A DNA stretch of 64,000 nt from the IMG/VR virus record IMGVR_UViG_3300042373_000871, positions 1 to 64,000 of that record; one strand, 5' to 3'. The notes under the pieces were generated by a model that saw only the letters and a list, made by a program, of their open reading frames with translations, did no database searches and had not been told where the DNA came from. The position numbers were made by a program, and so were the translations under genes. This DNA is from a virus. Shown piece by piece: positions 23,770 to 34,200 of this stretch; positions within the stretch are counted from its first letter, which is position 1; every line of letters starts with the position of its first letter.

Positions 23770-24750
23770 ATGATTTTTGTTACAGCACAACCTGATGTAC
23801 CTTATTTCCATTGGCAAATAATGGTGTATATACATAACTTTATTGAACATGGTGTTCCCCCTAATCAAATACACGTATTACTTGGAATAATAAGTAAAGA
23901 TGGTAAACCAACTAAAGAATCTTTAAAATTAAAAGATACCGGAGTTAACGTACATCATTATATCGACGATAGACCTCAAAAACATTATATACCGACAGTT
24001 AAACCTTTTTTAATTTCAAAATGGTTAAAAGATTTTCCTGAACATGGTAAATGTTTCTTCTTACACGATTCTGATATTATATTCAGAAAATTACCAAATT
24101 TTGATAGTTTAATTAATGACGATATTACTTACTTATCCGATACCATAGGTTATATCGGATATAACTATATTATGGATTGTTGTAATCGTTATGAAAGTGC
24201 TCACCCTACATCCGGTAAAGGTCAATTACTTAACGAAATGGCCGACGTTATTGGTGTGTCAGTCGAATGTATCGAATGTAATCAAGAAAATTCAGGTGGT
24301 GGTCAATACCTAATTAAAAATACGGATTGGTTATTATGGGAAAAAATTTATGCAGATTGTGTTCCACTATATGACCAAATGTTAGATTATCAAAGAAGAT
24401 TCCCAATAAGTCCCGGTGAAATTCAATTTTGGACCGCAGAAATGTGGTCATTATTATGGAACTTATGGTTACACGGAATTGAGACAAGAATTACACCCGA
24501 GTTTGAATTTTCATGGGCAACCGACTCAATAAAAATATATGAAGATAAACCAATTCTTCATATGGCGGGTGTGACCGGTAATCAAAAACAAGATAAATTT
24601 TATAAAGGAGATTTTATTAATATTAACCCATTAGATAAATTAAAAGAGGATATTAACTTTTTTGATTATGTTAGTTCTCAAAGTTCAACAAAAAAATATG
24701 TAGAAGTTATGAAATCTTTGGTAAAAAAACAAATAAAGGATTATTTATAG
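23770..24750 (+). CDS. Glycosyltransferase, GT-A type (HPAT-like)
   Basis: 326 residues. The N-terminal strand-helix pattern (MIFVTAQPDVPYFHWQIMVY) and the metal-binding DxD motif in KCFFLHDSDIIF (D100-D102) fit a GT-A glycosyltransferase that uses a nucleotide sugar. The overall pattern, including HMAGVTG near the C-terminus, reminds me of hydroxyproline/serine O-glycosyltransferase-like proteins found in large phages. There is no signal peptide or membrane segment, so it acts in the cytoplasm. It is embedded between the giant fibre and proteins with long Thr-Pro tracts, so O-glycosylation of virion proteins is an attractive hypothesis; modification of DNA or host glycans is an alternative. 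Confidence 0.75.
   Translation: MIFVTAQPDVPYFHWQIMVYIHNFIEHGVPPNQIHVLLGIISKDGKPTKESLKLKDTGVNVHHYIDDRPQKHYIPTVKPFLISKWLKDFPEHGKCFFLHDSDIIFRKLPNFDSLINDDITYLSDTIGYIGYNYIMDCCNRYESAHPTSGKGQLLNEMADVIGVSVECIECNQENSGGGQYLIKNTDWLLWEKIYADCVPLYDQMLDYQRRFPISPGEIQFWTAEMWSLLWNLWLHGIETRITPEFEFSWATDSIKIYEDKPILHMAGVTGNQKQDKFYKGDFININPLDKLKEDINFFDYVSSQSSTKKYVEVMKSLVKKQIKDYL
24742..24749 (+). promoter_or_regulatory. TATTTATA box before the LRR/SprB protein gene
   Basis: Exact TATTTATA at the end of the glycosyltransferase gene (overlapping its stop), 21 bases before the next ATG. Confidence 0.35.
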
Positions 24751-24770
24751 TATAACAGAAACAAATTATA

Positions 24771-27023
24771 ATGATATATTATTTTCAAACATGTTGCGTC
24801 AAATTAAATGAATCCGATAATTATTTCGGAGTAAATGACCTTACATTAACAACTCCTATTTTAGGGAATGTTTATGCAATCACAATACCATCATTTAGTG
24901 GATGTGCGACACTAATACAAGGTCCGATACCATCAGGGTCATTAATTTATGATGCTGGAAATGGAAGTGTTGTATTATATCCTAATCGTTCTGATTGTAT
25001 AGAAAACGCATATAGTTGTTTTCCACCTCCTCCACCTCAGCCAGCAATTACTTATATTCAATCAAATGAATGTGATGTAATTACAATATTTCCAATGACC
25101 GTTGAATGTGAGGTAATAAACCCGTCAACTGTTGGTGGTCGTGATGGTAGAGCCTCTATTTCTATTACAGGAGGTACACCACCTTACACCATTACTTGGT
25201 CCGATGGTAGTATATCACCAGCAATTATGGATTTAGAATCGGGGTCATATCCTGCGACTATTGTGGATTCATATGGTGATTTTACGGCAAATACCGTATG
25301 CGTATTGTCAGGTCCAACACCTACACCTACTCAAACACCTACGTTAACACCTACACCAACTCAAACACCTACTTTATCTCAAACGGCATCACCTACACAA
25401 ACACCTACACAAACATTAACCACAACCCCAACTAATACACCTACACAAACACCTACCCAAACTTTAACTCAAACATCAGGGGCTGTCCCTACTAATACTC
25501 CAACTCAAACACTGACTCAGACATTGACTCAGACACCTACCCCAACTAAAACATTAACACCTACACCAACTCAAACATTAACACCTACATCATCAACACC
25601 AATATTACCACCATACGGTCAAACTTTCACGATGATTGCGAGAAGTTTGAATAGTATCACAGTAAGCCCTTCATTACAATCATTTATAGTAATTACATCT
25701 TTACCGTTTAGAGTTGTTTGGGGAGATGGTAATACAACAAATTATCCGGCAGGGTCAATTAACATTACACATACGTATTCAACACCTTACACAGGAAACA
25801 TATTAATTCAGACAGCAGATTTAACATCTATAACCCAATTATCACCTGGAGGTGTGTCTCCTCAAATAACTTCAAATAGTGTTAGATATTTAGAAGTCGA
25901 AACTTCTCAAATAAATATTTTAGATGGATTAACAACATTTGGTAATTATGGTTCTGGTTTTTTCACATCAGGTAATATAAGTTTATTACCATCAACGTTA
26001 ATTTCTTTTGCGTCAAACTTAACTAGTTGTTCCGGAAATGTTGCAAATTTACCAAGCAGTTTAGAAACATTTGGTGTAGATTTATTCCAGAGTCTCCCAA
26101 ACCAATCAAATAATATATCAGGTAATATATCTAATTTACCGACAACATTAAAAAACTTTTTTGTTGGTGGTAATAATACTATAACTGGTAATATTGGTAA
26201 TTGCCCACCATTAATGGAGGATTTACAGATTACAGGTCAAAACACTATCACTAATGACATTTCTTTAATGTCAACACCTAATTTATTTAGAATACAATTA
26301 AGAGGACTTAATACTGTTTCAGGTGATTTAGGAGGTTTATCTAATTCTGTAACTGTTATACAATTATATGGGCAAAATTCTGTAACAGGTGATATATCAA
26401 CATTACCACCAAATCTAACATTCTTAGAGGTTGCAGGTAGTAACACTCTCTATGGTAATATTGGAACATTAAATTATACAACGTTATCTACAATAATTAT
26501 TCTGGGGAATAACACTATTTCAGGAAATATTAGTGGTGTTAATTTAAAAACTAATGCAAGTTTAAGATTAGATGGTAATAACACTGTTACAGGAAATATT
26601 AGTGGTTTAGGTAATTCTTACATTAATCAACAATTATATATTAATGGTAATAATACAATTTCAGGAAATATTCAAGATTTACCATCTAACAATCGTAATG
26701 TTACTATACTAGGTAATAACACAATATCTGGTGATTTATCATTAGTTCATTTAAATATTAGATTTTTAGTCATTAGCGGTAATAACACAATATCAACATT
26801 CTCAAATAGTTCAAGAATTTTTACTGATTTAAATCAAATTGAAATACTTGGTAGTGGACTTAATAGTACTAACATTAATAATTTATTAACGAGTTACGCA
26901 TCATCAACTTGGTCGGGTATTAAACTATTAGCACTTAATGGAACTTCATCACCACCATACACTAACTATACATCCTATAGCACTCTTCAAACAACAAAAG
27001 GTGTAACAATATCAATATCATAA
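24771..27023 (+). CDS. Appendage protein with SprB, Pro-Thr, PKD-like and LRR-like parts
   Basis: 750 residues in clear order. Residues 1-90 are a Cys-containing beta domain ending in a PPPPPQP run. Residues about 115-175 are a SprB-type repeat with the ITGGTPPYTITWSDG core. Residues about 181-277 are a Thr-Pro-Gln tract. Residues about 310-335 hold a PKD-like strand pair (RVVWGDGNTT...HTYS). Residues about 360-720 hold some 12 to 15 LRR-like units in which NNTISGNI alternates with leucine-rich strands (LPPNLTFLEVAG). SprB repeats occur in Bacteroidota gliding adhesins, and NxxxSGxI-type LRRs are common in surface recognition proteins. It likely recognises the host surface. Confidence 0.75.
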   Translation: MIYYFQTCCVKLNESDNYFGVNDLTLTTPILGNVYAITIPSFSGCATLIQGPIPSGSLIYDAGNGSVVLYPNRSDCIENAYSCFPPPPPQPAITYIQSNECDVITIFPMTVECEVINPSTVGGRDGRASISITGGTPPYTITWSDGSISPAIMDLESGSYPATIVDSYGDFTANTVCVLSGPTPTPTQTPTLTPTPTQTPTLSQTASPTQTPTQTLTTTPTNTPTQTPTQTLTQTSGAVPTNTPTQTLTQTLTQTPTPTKTLTPTPTQTLTPTSSTPILPPYGQTFTMIARSLNSITVSPSLQSFIVITSLPFRVVWGDGNTTNYPAGSINITHTYSTPYTGNILIQTADLTSITQLSPGGVSPQITSNSVRYLEVETSQINILDGLTTFGNYGSGFFTSGNISLLPSTLISFASNLTSCSGNVANLPSSLETFGVDLFQSLPNQSNNISGNISNLPTTLKNFFVGGNNTITGNIGNCPPLMEDLQITGQNTITNDISLMSTPNLFRIQLRGLNTVSGDLGGLSNSVTVIQLYGQNSVTGDISTLPPNLTFLEVAGSNTLYGNIGTLNYTTLSTIIILGNNTISGNISGVNLKTNASLRLDGNNTVTGNISGLGNSYINQQLYINGNNTISGNIQDLPSNNRNVTILGNNTISGDLSLVHLNIRFLVISGNNTISTFSNSSRIFTDLNQIEILGSGLNSTNINNLLTSYASSTWSGIKLLALNGTSSPPYTNYTSYSTLQTTKGVTISIS
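25313..25600 (+). repeat. Pro-Thr-Gln coding tract, plus strand
   Basis: About 96 codons of TPTPTQTPT-like units made from acacctacaccaactcaa-type DNA. Closely similar DNA lies in opposite orientation at 31885-32145, and shorter tracts occur at about 15120-15360, 15670-15715 and 28653-28820. Confidence 0.85.
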
Positions 27024-27024
27024 C

Positions 27025-28050
27025 ATGGAAATAGAATATAATTTTTGTCTAAATATAAGTATTAATAACTTACAAATTCATTTTAATCCAAATGGATTAG
27101 ATGATAATGGATATAATCAATGGGTGTCTGATGATTACACTTATTCAATTAATTGGGACGTTTCATTAAGTAGATGGAAATTGAATGGTGGTAATCTAAC
27201 TTATTCAGTATTTTCTTCCTTACCATCTTCTGTACCCCCACTTAACTCTTGGTATATATTAGGAGCTAACGGAACTGTTTATGCTAACGAAGGTGTTTGT
27301 AATCCATTAGGAATTAACTCATTAACTTTTAGTGTTAATCAACCAATATGTACTTGTGATGGTAATTTAATGATTAATCTTTCGGGAGGTTATCCTCCAT
27401 ACCAATATTCAATAGATAATGGTGTCACTTATTTTAATTCACCAATTTTTAATAATTTATGTTCGGGTATGTATAGTGTTAAGGTGATTGATTCAAGTGG
27501 TAACACAAATAGTAATAATGTAAAATTAAATGAACCGGCACCTCCGACATTATATCAATTAAAATTAAATACAACAATAACAAATCCGGTTAATACAAAT
27601 ACAACACTAACTAAACAATACACAACAACTTTTAGTGTTATTCCTGAATTACCAAGTGGAGTAATAGTTAATTTTAACATATTACATTATAATACTTTTT
27701 ACTATTCTCCAAGCGCTACCACAGCAACTTTAACTACTAATACTGTGTTATCTAAAAATAATGTTTCTATTCCACTAACAACAAGTGGTTTAACAACAAC
27801 TAACACTGATTATAATCCATTACAAGGATGTCAGAATTTAACAAATTATTTAGATTATTATACTGAAAGTTGGAATTCTTTAAGTTTTACATCTTCAGAT
27901 AGTATCATATTAAATACTACAACGACAATAACACAAAACGACCCATTAACCCCTTGTACTTACACATCAAGTCAGGATTCATTCTCAATTGGTAACGCAA
28001 GTATTAGTGGTTGTGGATGTTGTAGAGTAGAAATAATAAGTGTCAATTAA
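27025..28050 (+). CDS. Appendage protein with one SprB-type repeat
   Basis: 341 residues. An N-terminal beta domain (about 1-105, with NISINNLQIHFNPNG and a Trp/Tyr-rich part) is followed by a SprB-type repeat at about 108-172 (CDGNLMINLSGGYPPYQYSI...NLCSGMYSVKVIDSSGN). A Thr-rich beta region (175-341) ends in SGCGCCRVEIISVN. It starts one base after the preceding stop, so it is likely co-translated with the LRR-like protein and may form a complex with it. No signal peptide. Confidence 0.65.
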   Translation: MEIEYNFCLNISINNLQIHFNPNGLDDNGYNQWVSDDYTYSINWDVSLSRWKLNGGNLTYSVFSSLPSSVPPLNSWYILGANGTVYANEGVCNPLGINSLTFSVNQPICTCDGNLMINLSGGYPPYQYSIDNGVTYFNSPIFNNLCSGMYSVKVIDSSGNTNSNNVKLNEPAPPTLYQLKLNTTITNPVNTNTTLTKQYTTTFSVIPELPSGVIVNFNILHYNTFYYSPSATTATLTTNTVLSKNNVSIPLTTSGLTTTNTDYNPLQGCQNLTNYLDYYTESWNSLSFTSSDSIILNTTTTITQNDPLTPCTYTSSQDSFSIGNASISGCGCCRVEIISVN

Positions 28051-28068
28051 AAATAAAAAAAATAAGAA

Positions 28069-28076
28069 TATTTATA
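28069..28076 (+). promoter_or_regulatory. TATTTATA box 4 bases before 28081 gene
   Basis: Exact TATTTATA followed by TCAC and the ATG at 28081. If it is a -10 element, the transcript would be leaderless. Confidence 0.4.
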
Positions 28077-28080
28077 TCAC

Positions 28081-30570
28081 ATGGGATACATATTAAAAAA
28101 TACACAAGGTTTACTTAGCACAAGGTTAACCGATACCGCAAGGTTAAAACTATCACAAGGTAGTTTTAATATCTCTTATTTTCAAGTAGGTGATAGTGAG
28201 GTTTCTTACAATACATTAACAGGAACACCTTATAATCAATTCACAACAAATATTCTTGAACCCGCATTTAATGCTCAGAATTCAACTGCTGCACCTGAAA
28301 CAAACAAACAAAATGTTAAATACCCGTATTATGTTGATGGAATAACCGGTAACACATACGGAATTCCTTATATGGCATCAGTACCTCAAGCGGTTTATAA
28401 TAGAGCCGCTATGAGAGGATTTTTTACAGGTAATACAACAGCAACTACAATTAATTGGAGTGCGTTAACAAATAGCCAATACACAATTAACTCTAACTAT
28501 CTTGTAGATATGTCTACATTAACAGGTGGTAGTGTTATTCAATTAGTGTATTCAGGGTGTAATTCAAATATTGTAAGATTACCAATGATTGGTGATTTTG
28601 TTACAATATATTACGACGGTCAAGGTGAATACAATTGTTATTGTGACCCTAACCCAACACCTACACCAACTTCAACACCTACACCTACACCAACTTACGA
28701 GGCCAATCCAACTCCAACACCTACACCAACAATAACTAAGAGTGCTAACATATGTGACCAAGGTCCAACACCAACACCTTCTTCAACTTGTTGTACTACA
28801 CCTTTACCTCCAACTCCGACACCACCTGATTGTGAGATGTCAATGAGTAGTTGTTACCCAATATTAACTTATAAAATTATAGATATCTGTAATGGTTTAT
28901 ATACATTAGACAGACCAACACCTGACTTTTCAAACTTTTCAAGTGGATGTTTCGCTAGAGTATTAGTATACCCACCAAATATGACAACATTATACGATAG
29001 TATTACACCTAACTCACATTGGAATCAAAATGTTATTAATTTTGAATCTTTATGTAGTACGGATGAATCAGATGTTAAGATTTGGAATATGAATATTCCT
29101 TGGTCGGAAAATCCTGCTGGATTGTATGATTCATTTTATAAAGGTTATCAATATTTTGGTTCAGCGTCTTATTTAGGTAGTAAAGAATATTTTGGATATA
29201 TGTCAGATAGTGGACAAACCGATACAAGTGTTGTTTATTATTATAATTCATTTGATGAACAAGTTGTTGTTCAACCAAGTGAGCAAAAAGCTATTGCTAT
29301 TATTCACTATACTAATCAATCAATTGATTTCTTCTATGGTGAGAAATTTGCCTTTGAACCTTACGACTCTAATAACCCTTCAGATACTACAGGTGAAGCT
29401 CGTAACTTTAGATTACATTTGCCGTGGTTAATGTGGCATAAAAATCCTGAATGTTGTAAAGGTCAAACTTTTTGGGTTGACCCTCCAGGATTTGACTCAG
29501 ACACATTTCCTCAAATATTTAAAGACCAATATATTCTATCAACTAAAAATTTAGGTATGAATGACCCGGGTATTAGATATTATAATTTATGGGACACTAA
29601 TGTTAACGAGAGTACTGGTCTACCAAATAGAGTTGGTAAAGTATTCCCTGATTCACAAATTATCATTATTGATGATGAAGAGATTATTGCCGCAATGTCT
29701 TACAAGTCAAACCGTAACTGGACATTACCGGCACCTAAAGTTGGGTTAACTACACCAAACACTTGTGTTGTTGAAAATAATCAACCAACAGTTAATGGTA
29801 TATTAACTGCGGACACTGAATATATGTATGTAACTTATAGATTTAGTAATACCGATATTTTCACTAATTCATTACATTGTAATTATTATACTAAAATTCA
29901 AGGGCCAAACATTTCTTGTGGTAATTTAACCGAACAAAACGTTTCAATTAGATTTGGAGCTGAATTCCCTTGTTTAAACCAACCAACGTTAATTCCAACC
30001 ACAACGACAACAACGACAACAACAACGACTCTGTGTCCTTCCTGTGACTTAATTACAGGGTTTTATGCGGACACATTCCAAGTTATTTGTCAAAAAGTAA
30101 TTGGTACAGGTAGACCTAACCCGGATGATTGGAAAATCATTGATTTTACTTCACAAATAAGTGCAACTACTATCAATGGATATTTAACCGTAGATAGTTT
30201 AACAGGTACAACATTTACCATTACTGAAGAAAATTACGCAGCTGCTGATGATTACAATTTAAATGATTATATTCCATTAGTGTCAGGTAATACAACCACA
30301 CCTTCATTAAATTTTGGTGATGAATATTATTTCTATGGTTCATTAGAAACTGATATTGAAGCAACTATCTATGAAATGAAATATAAGATAAATCTTGGTC
30401 AAGCGGAGTTTCAATCGACCTCAAATCCTACATGGACTAAAGGAACAAGTTCATATATTACTGAAATTGGGCTTTACGATAACGAAATGAATCTTATGAT
30501 TGTATCAAAGCTACAATCTCCTGTGTTAAGACAAGGGATTCAACAGTTTTTGGTTAAATTTGATTTCTAA
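28081..30570 (+). CDS. Tail fibre/baseplate-attached appendage protein
   Basis: 829 residues. The N-terminus (MGYILKNTQGLLSTRLTDTA, then QGSFNISYFQVGDSEV) matches a segment I associate with tail-fibre or baseplate proteins of large Bacteroidota phages. The C-terminus carries YITEIGLYDNEMNLMIVSKL, the pattern of the DUF3751-type tail-fibre N-terminal domain. Between them lie a Pro-Thr linker (about 191-247) with Cys pairs, a large beta region, and a run of 11 Thr near 640-650. The two halves of a fibre attachment domain are therefore separated by a large insertion. It probably attaches to the baseplate or carries adaptors. Confidence 0.7.
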   Translation: MGYILKNTQGLLSTRLTDTARLKLSQGSFNISYFQVGDSEVSYNTLTGTPYNQFTTNILEPAFNAQNSTAAPETNKQNVKYPYYVDGITGNTYGIPYMASVPQAVYNRAAMRGFFTGNTTATTINWSALTNSQYTINSNYLVDMSTLTGGSVIQLVYSGCNSNIVRLPMIGDFVTIYYDGQGEYNCYCDPNPTPTPTSTPTPTPTYEANPTPTPTPTITKSANICDQGPTPTPSSTCCTTPLPPTPTPPDCEMSMSSCYPILTYKIIDICNGLYTLDRPTPDFSNFSSGCFARVLVYPPNMTTLYDSITPNSHWNQNVINFESLCSTDESDVKIWNMNIPWSENPAGLYDSFYKGYQYFGSASYLGSKEYFGYMSDSGQTDTSVVYYYNSFDEQVVVQPSEQKAIAIIHYTNQSIDFFYGEKFAFEPYDSNNPSDTTGEARNFRLHLPWLMWHKNPECCKGQTFWVDPPGFDSDTFPQIFKDQYILSTKNLGMNDPGIRYYNLWDTNVNESTGLPNRVGKVFPDSQIIIIDDEEIIAAMSYKSNRNWTLPAPKVGLTTPNTCVVENNQPTVNGILTADTEYMYVTYRFSNTDIFTNSLHCNYYTKIQGPNISCGNLTEQNVSIRFGAEFPCLNQPTLIPTTTTTTTTTTTLCPSCDLITGFYADTFQVICQKVIGTGRPNPDDWKIIDFTSQISATTINGYLTVDSLTGTTFTITEENYAAADDYNLNDYIPLVSGNTTTPSLNFGDEYYFYGSLETDIEATIYEMKYKINLGQAEFQSTSNPTWTKGTSSYITEIGLYDNEMNLMIVSKLQSPVLRQGIQQFLVKFDF

Positions 30571-30576
30571 TAAATT

Positions 30577-31176
30577 ATGAAAAAAACACTTAAAGAAAGT
30601 CCTAAAGTTTTAGGATTAGATGTGAGTACAAAAACAATTGGTTGGGCGTTATTTGATATACAAAGTCAACAACTACTTGAATTAACTCATATATCACCCA
30701 TACCAAAACCGAAAGAAGAAAATAAAATAAAAGAATTACTTTTAAAGGGTCAAATCTTTAGAACTAAACTTTTAGAATATAAAGATATGGGGATTACTAA
30801 AGTGATTATTGAAGAACCTTTATTAAACTCAAATAATGTTTACACTGTTCAAACTTTATTAAGATTCAATACTTTAGTCACAAAAGAAATATATGACGTA
30901 TTAGGTGTTGTACCTAACTTTATATCAACATACAATTCTCGTAAGTTTGCCTTTCCGGAATTAACTCAATTAAACGATAAAGGTAAATACGTACTATTCG
31001 GAGGACTTCCTAAAGACATTGACAAGAAAATGATTATATGGGATTTAATTGCCAAAAGAGAACCTCAAATCACTTGGTTATACACAAGAAACAATACTCT
31101 GAAAAAAGAAAATTTTGACCAAACAGACGCTTACTGTTGTGTTATAGGTCATATGAAACAAGAAAAAATATGGTAA
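30577..31176 (+). CDS. RuvC-like Holliday junction resolvase
   Basis: 199 residues with the RNase H-fold resolvase pattern. The first Asp is in VLGLDVSTKTIGWALFD (D15), the second acidic residue in KVIIEEPLL (E86-E87), and the last in NFDQTDAYCC (D181, D184). Such enzymes cut four-way DNA junctions before packaging. T4 itself uses endonuclease VII (gp49) for this, so this is a substitution. It is the last gene of the plus-strand block, 6 bases after the preceding gene, just before a two-way terminator, and it is unusual to see a DNA enzyme here among appendage genes. Confidence 0.82.
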   Translation: MKKTLKESPKVLGLDVSTKTIGWALFDIQSQQLLELTHISPIPKPKEENKIKELLLKGQIFRTKLLEYKDMGITKVIIEEPLLNSNNVYTVQTLLRFNTLVTKEIYDVLGVVPNFISTYNSRKFAFPELTQLNDKGKYVLFGGLPKDIDKKMIIWDLIAKREPQITWLYTRNNTLKKENFDQTDAYCCVIGHMKQEKIW

Positions 31177-31182
31177 AAAAAT

Positions 31183-31205
31183 AACCCCCTTTTAACGAGG
31201 GGGTT
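31183..31205. terminator. Two-way terminator between convergent blocks
   Basis: 8-bp stem (AACCCCCT at 31183-31190 with AGGGGGTT at 31198-31205), 7-base loop, A-run on the left and T-run on the right. It stops the plus-strand block (ends 31176) and the minus-strand baseplate block (ends 31211). Confidence 0.9.
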
Positions 31206-31210
31206 TTTTA

Positions 31211-34200
31211 TTATTGACAATCACCTGCAGTCACAAAAATTTCTAAAGTATCTGTTGGTAAAATTGTTACACCCGTAAATGAAACATCTATAAATAAAAC
31301 CCCACTTGAGAATGTCCCTATTTGTGACGCTGCTACAGAACCATTAACGATTAATGAAATACAAATATTTGTATTTGATTCATTAATTGATTGAATCGTA
31401 ATAAATATAGTTTCATTGTTAATACCGTTATGTGTACCATACATAGGATTTAAGACCCCTACAGGGAAATTATATGTATTATCATATAGGTAGAACGGTG
31501 GTTGTACATCTATGATTTGCGAATCATCTTTTGTAACACTAATAAGGAAATTATTTGTTGGTTCTAAAATTAATTCAATATCTTTCTCGCATAATCCACA
31601 AGCATCAACAGCACCATTTTGTGAATCGTAAATACCATTACCAATTGTTGTAAAATAATTAGTGTTCCAAATTTGAACATTAAATTGTGGTGGTAAGTTT
31701 GTTGGTTGTCCATTATAAATTTCTCTTAATATCCAACACGTTACCTTACCATTTTCATCAGTAAAAGTAAATCCGTCACCAACACCTAATAAAGGATTTA
31801 CTAATATAGGTTGTAAAATTAAGTAGGCCGGTCCCTCAGTATTAACATCAACTTCACATGATGTATATAAATACCATAATTGTTTTGAACTAGGAGTTGG
31901 TGTCATAGTTGATGTAGGTGTTTGAGTTGGTGTTAATGTTTGAGTTTGAGTTGGCGTTAATGTTGGTGTTTGAGTTGGTGTTGGTGTTAATGTTTGTGTT
32001 AATGTTTGAGTAGGAGTCGGAGTTGGTGTTAATCCAGCAGTTGATGTAAGAGTTTGAGTTGGTGTTGGAGTTTGAGTTAATGTTTGAGTTGGTGTTGGAG
32101 TTTGTGTTGGAGTTTGTGTTGGAGTTTGTGTTGGCGGTAAACTACAATATTGACATGAAATATTATATTCAATAAACATATCAACAGTAACATCAGTTGT
32201 CACTAAATATTGTTCTTGACATTTAGCAATTATTTGAATTCCGTTGTTTAATGGGTCAATGTTAACTTGAGCGACTTGGTCAAAAGTTTCTAATAACGCG
32301 ACTAAAGCGTCAAAATATTCATTATCTGTTGGAAAATCATTTAAAGCATAACTTGTATAAAACTCTGAAGTTTCTGTTACATCACCAATAGTTGCAACTA
32401 TATTAAAAATTGCTTGATTAAGTAAACAATTTGTATATCCTGATGTTAAATCATAATAACCTTCATTCAACATTTCTTTAGGACCTTTTTTAACTAATTC
32501 CCCAATGTTTTCAAATTCACTATCACAAATATTAAATGTTTGAAATGATGAGATAGAGTCAAACCCATCTATTGTTACCTCTCTAATTTTAACACACGCT
32601 TCACTATCCGTGATTTGTAAACTGTATGTTCCGGCACTTAAATTACTTAAATAATACCCTGTTTGACCATTTACGTTATTACTCCATAATAATGTGAATG
32701 GAGGTGTTCCACTTGTAATATATGCTGAAACTGTACCATCATTACCATTGTTAGCATCAGTACCTGATAACATAAAATCAACGTTGTTTGATGGGTTAAT
32801 CATAAAACTACTTGTTTGTTTACAAATAATACCAGGAGTTGATTCTGTTATTTCTAACGAATAATCTCCGGAATATAAATCAATAAAAGTATATGCACTT
32901 AATGGTGTTTGGATAGAGTCATAAGAAAATTCACCCCCAACAGTATATGTGTAAGGCGGTGTACCACCTGATACTGTAATCATTACATAACCATTATTTA
33001 AATTACATATTGTATCTGTAGTATCTGCAGTAAACGTAAATAAAGGAATATTATTTATGGTGATAGGTGGACTAACATAAGTACAACCTCCATTATCAGA
33101 AATAGTTAAAGTATATGTCCCCGTCGCTAAATTAGAAAAAATCCAACTTCTAAAATCAGTAGGTTCAATAATACTATTACCTAAAGAATCTGTTAAAGTA
33201 TAAGTAAAAGGAACTGCACCACCACTTACCTGAATATCTATTTTACCATCACTATTACCACAATTTGAATTAGTTGTCGTTACACTTACGATATTAAACC
33301 CGTTTGGTGGAATAATTGTTGTTGTTGGAGTTATTTTACATAAAGCTGCGTCAGTAACTTCAACAGCAAATGGTCCACCACCAATATTATAAAATGTTTG
33401 AGATGAACTAAAAGAAACCTCTATAACACCTGTCGATGCTGAATAATAATATGGTCCAGTCCCTCCTGTAATTACAAGAGTCACTTGACCATCATTATTA
33501 AAACATGTTGGTGGTATGGCGGTAAACGACCCAAAACCTAATGGTTCAACTTCAGTAACTGTTGCTGTTTGAGATAGGGTACACCCTAAACTATCAGTAA
33601 TAAGAACAGAATAACTACCCGCAGTCAATCCTGTAATAAAATCGTCTGTCCCTCCATTAGACCATAAATAAGTAAATGGTGGTGTTCCGGTAAGACCTGT
33701 TACATATATTTTCCCCGAATCAACATTAGCACATCCGGAATCCATTACAGTATAAAATCCCCACGTAATATTTGTCGAAGGTTGAATAATAGTTGTTTCA
33801 CTCTGACCACTACATCCACCACCATCGTCAGCATTAACATAGTATATACCCGGAGATAAATTATTAAAAATATAATTATTGGTAAATGATGCGCCTGAAG
33901 TAATAAAACCTGTTAAGGTATTATACAAACTAAACGTACTTATACCATAAAGATTAGACGTTTGTCCTGTTATTGACCCATTATTGTCATTACACGTCGT
34001 GTTAGATATTCCAACAATACTTGCACATGTACCACTAGATATGTTAATATTCACCGGCAATGAACTCATAGTGGGTGAACATGAATCAAGAATGTTAAAT
34101 GAATATGTTCCCGCGGACAATGTAGTCGCGGTATAACCTGTAACTCCGACACCTAATACAATAGTCCCTAAAGCAGGATTAACCCACTGAATACTATAAT

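Noticed and set aside
14649-31176. Diversity-generating retroelement acting on the appendage genes
   Set aside because: No reverse transcriptase gene or template/variable repeat pair is visible in the window, although one could lie outside.
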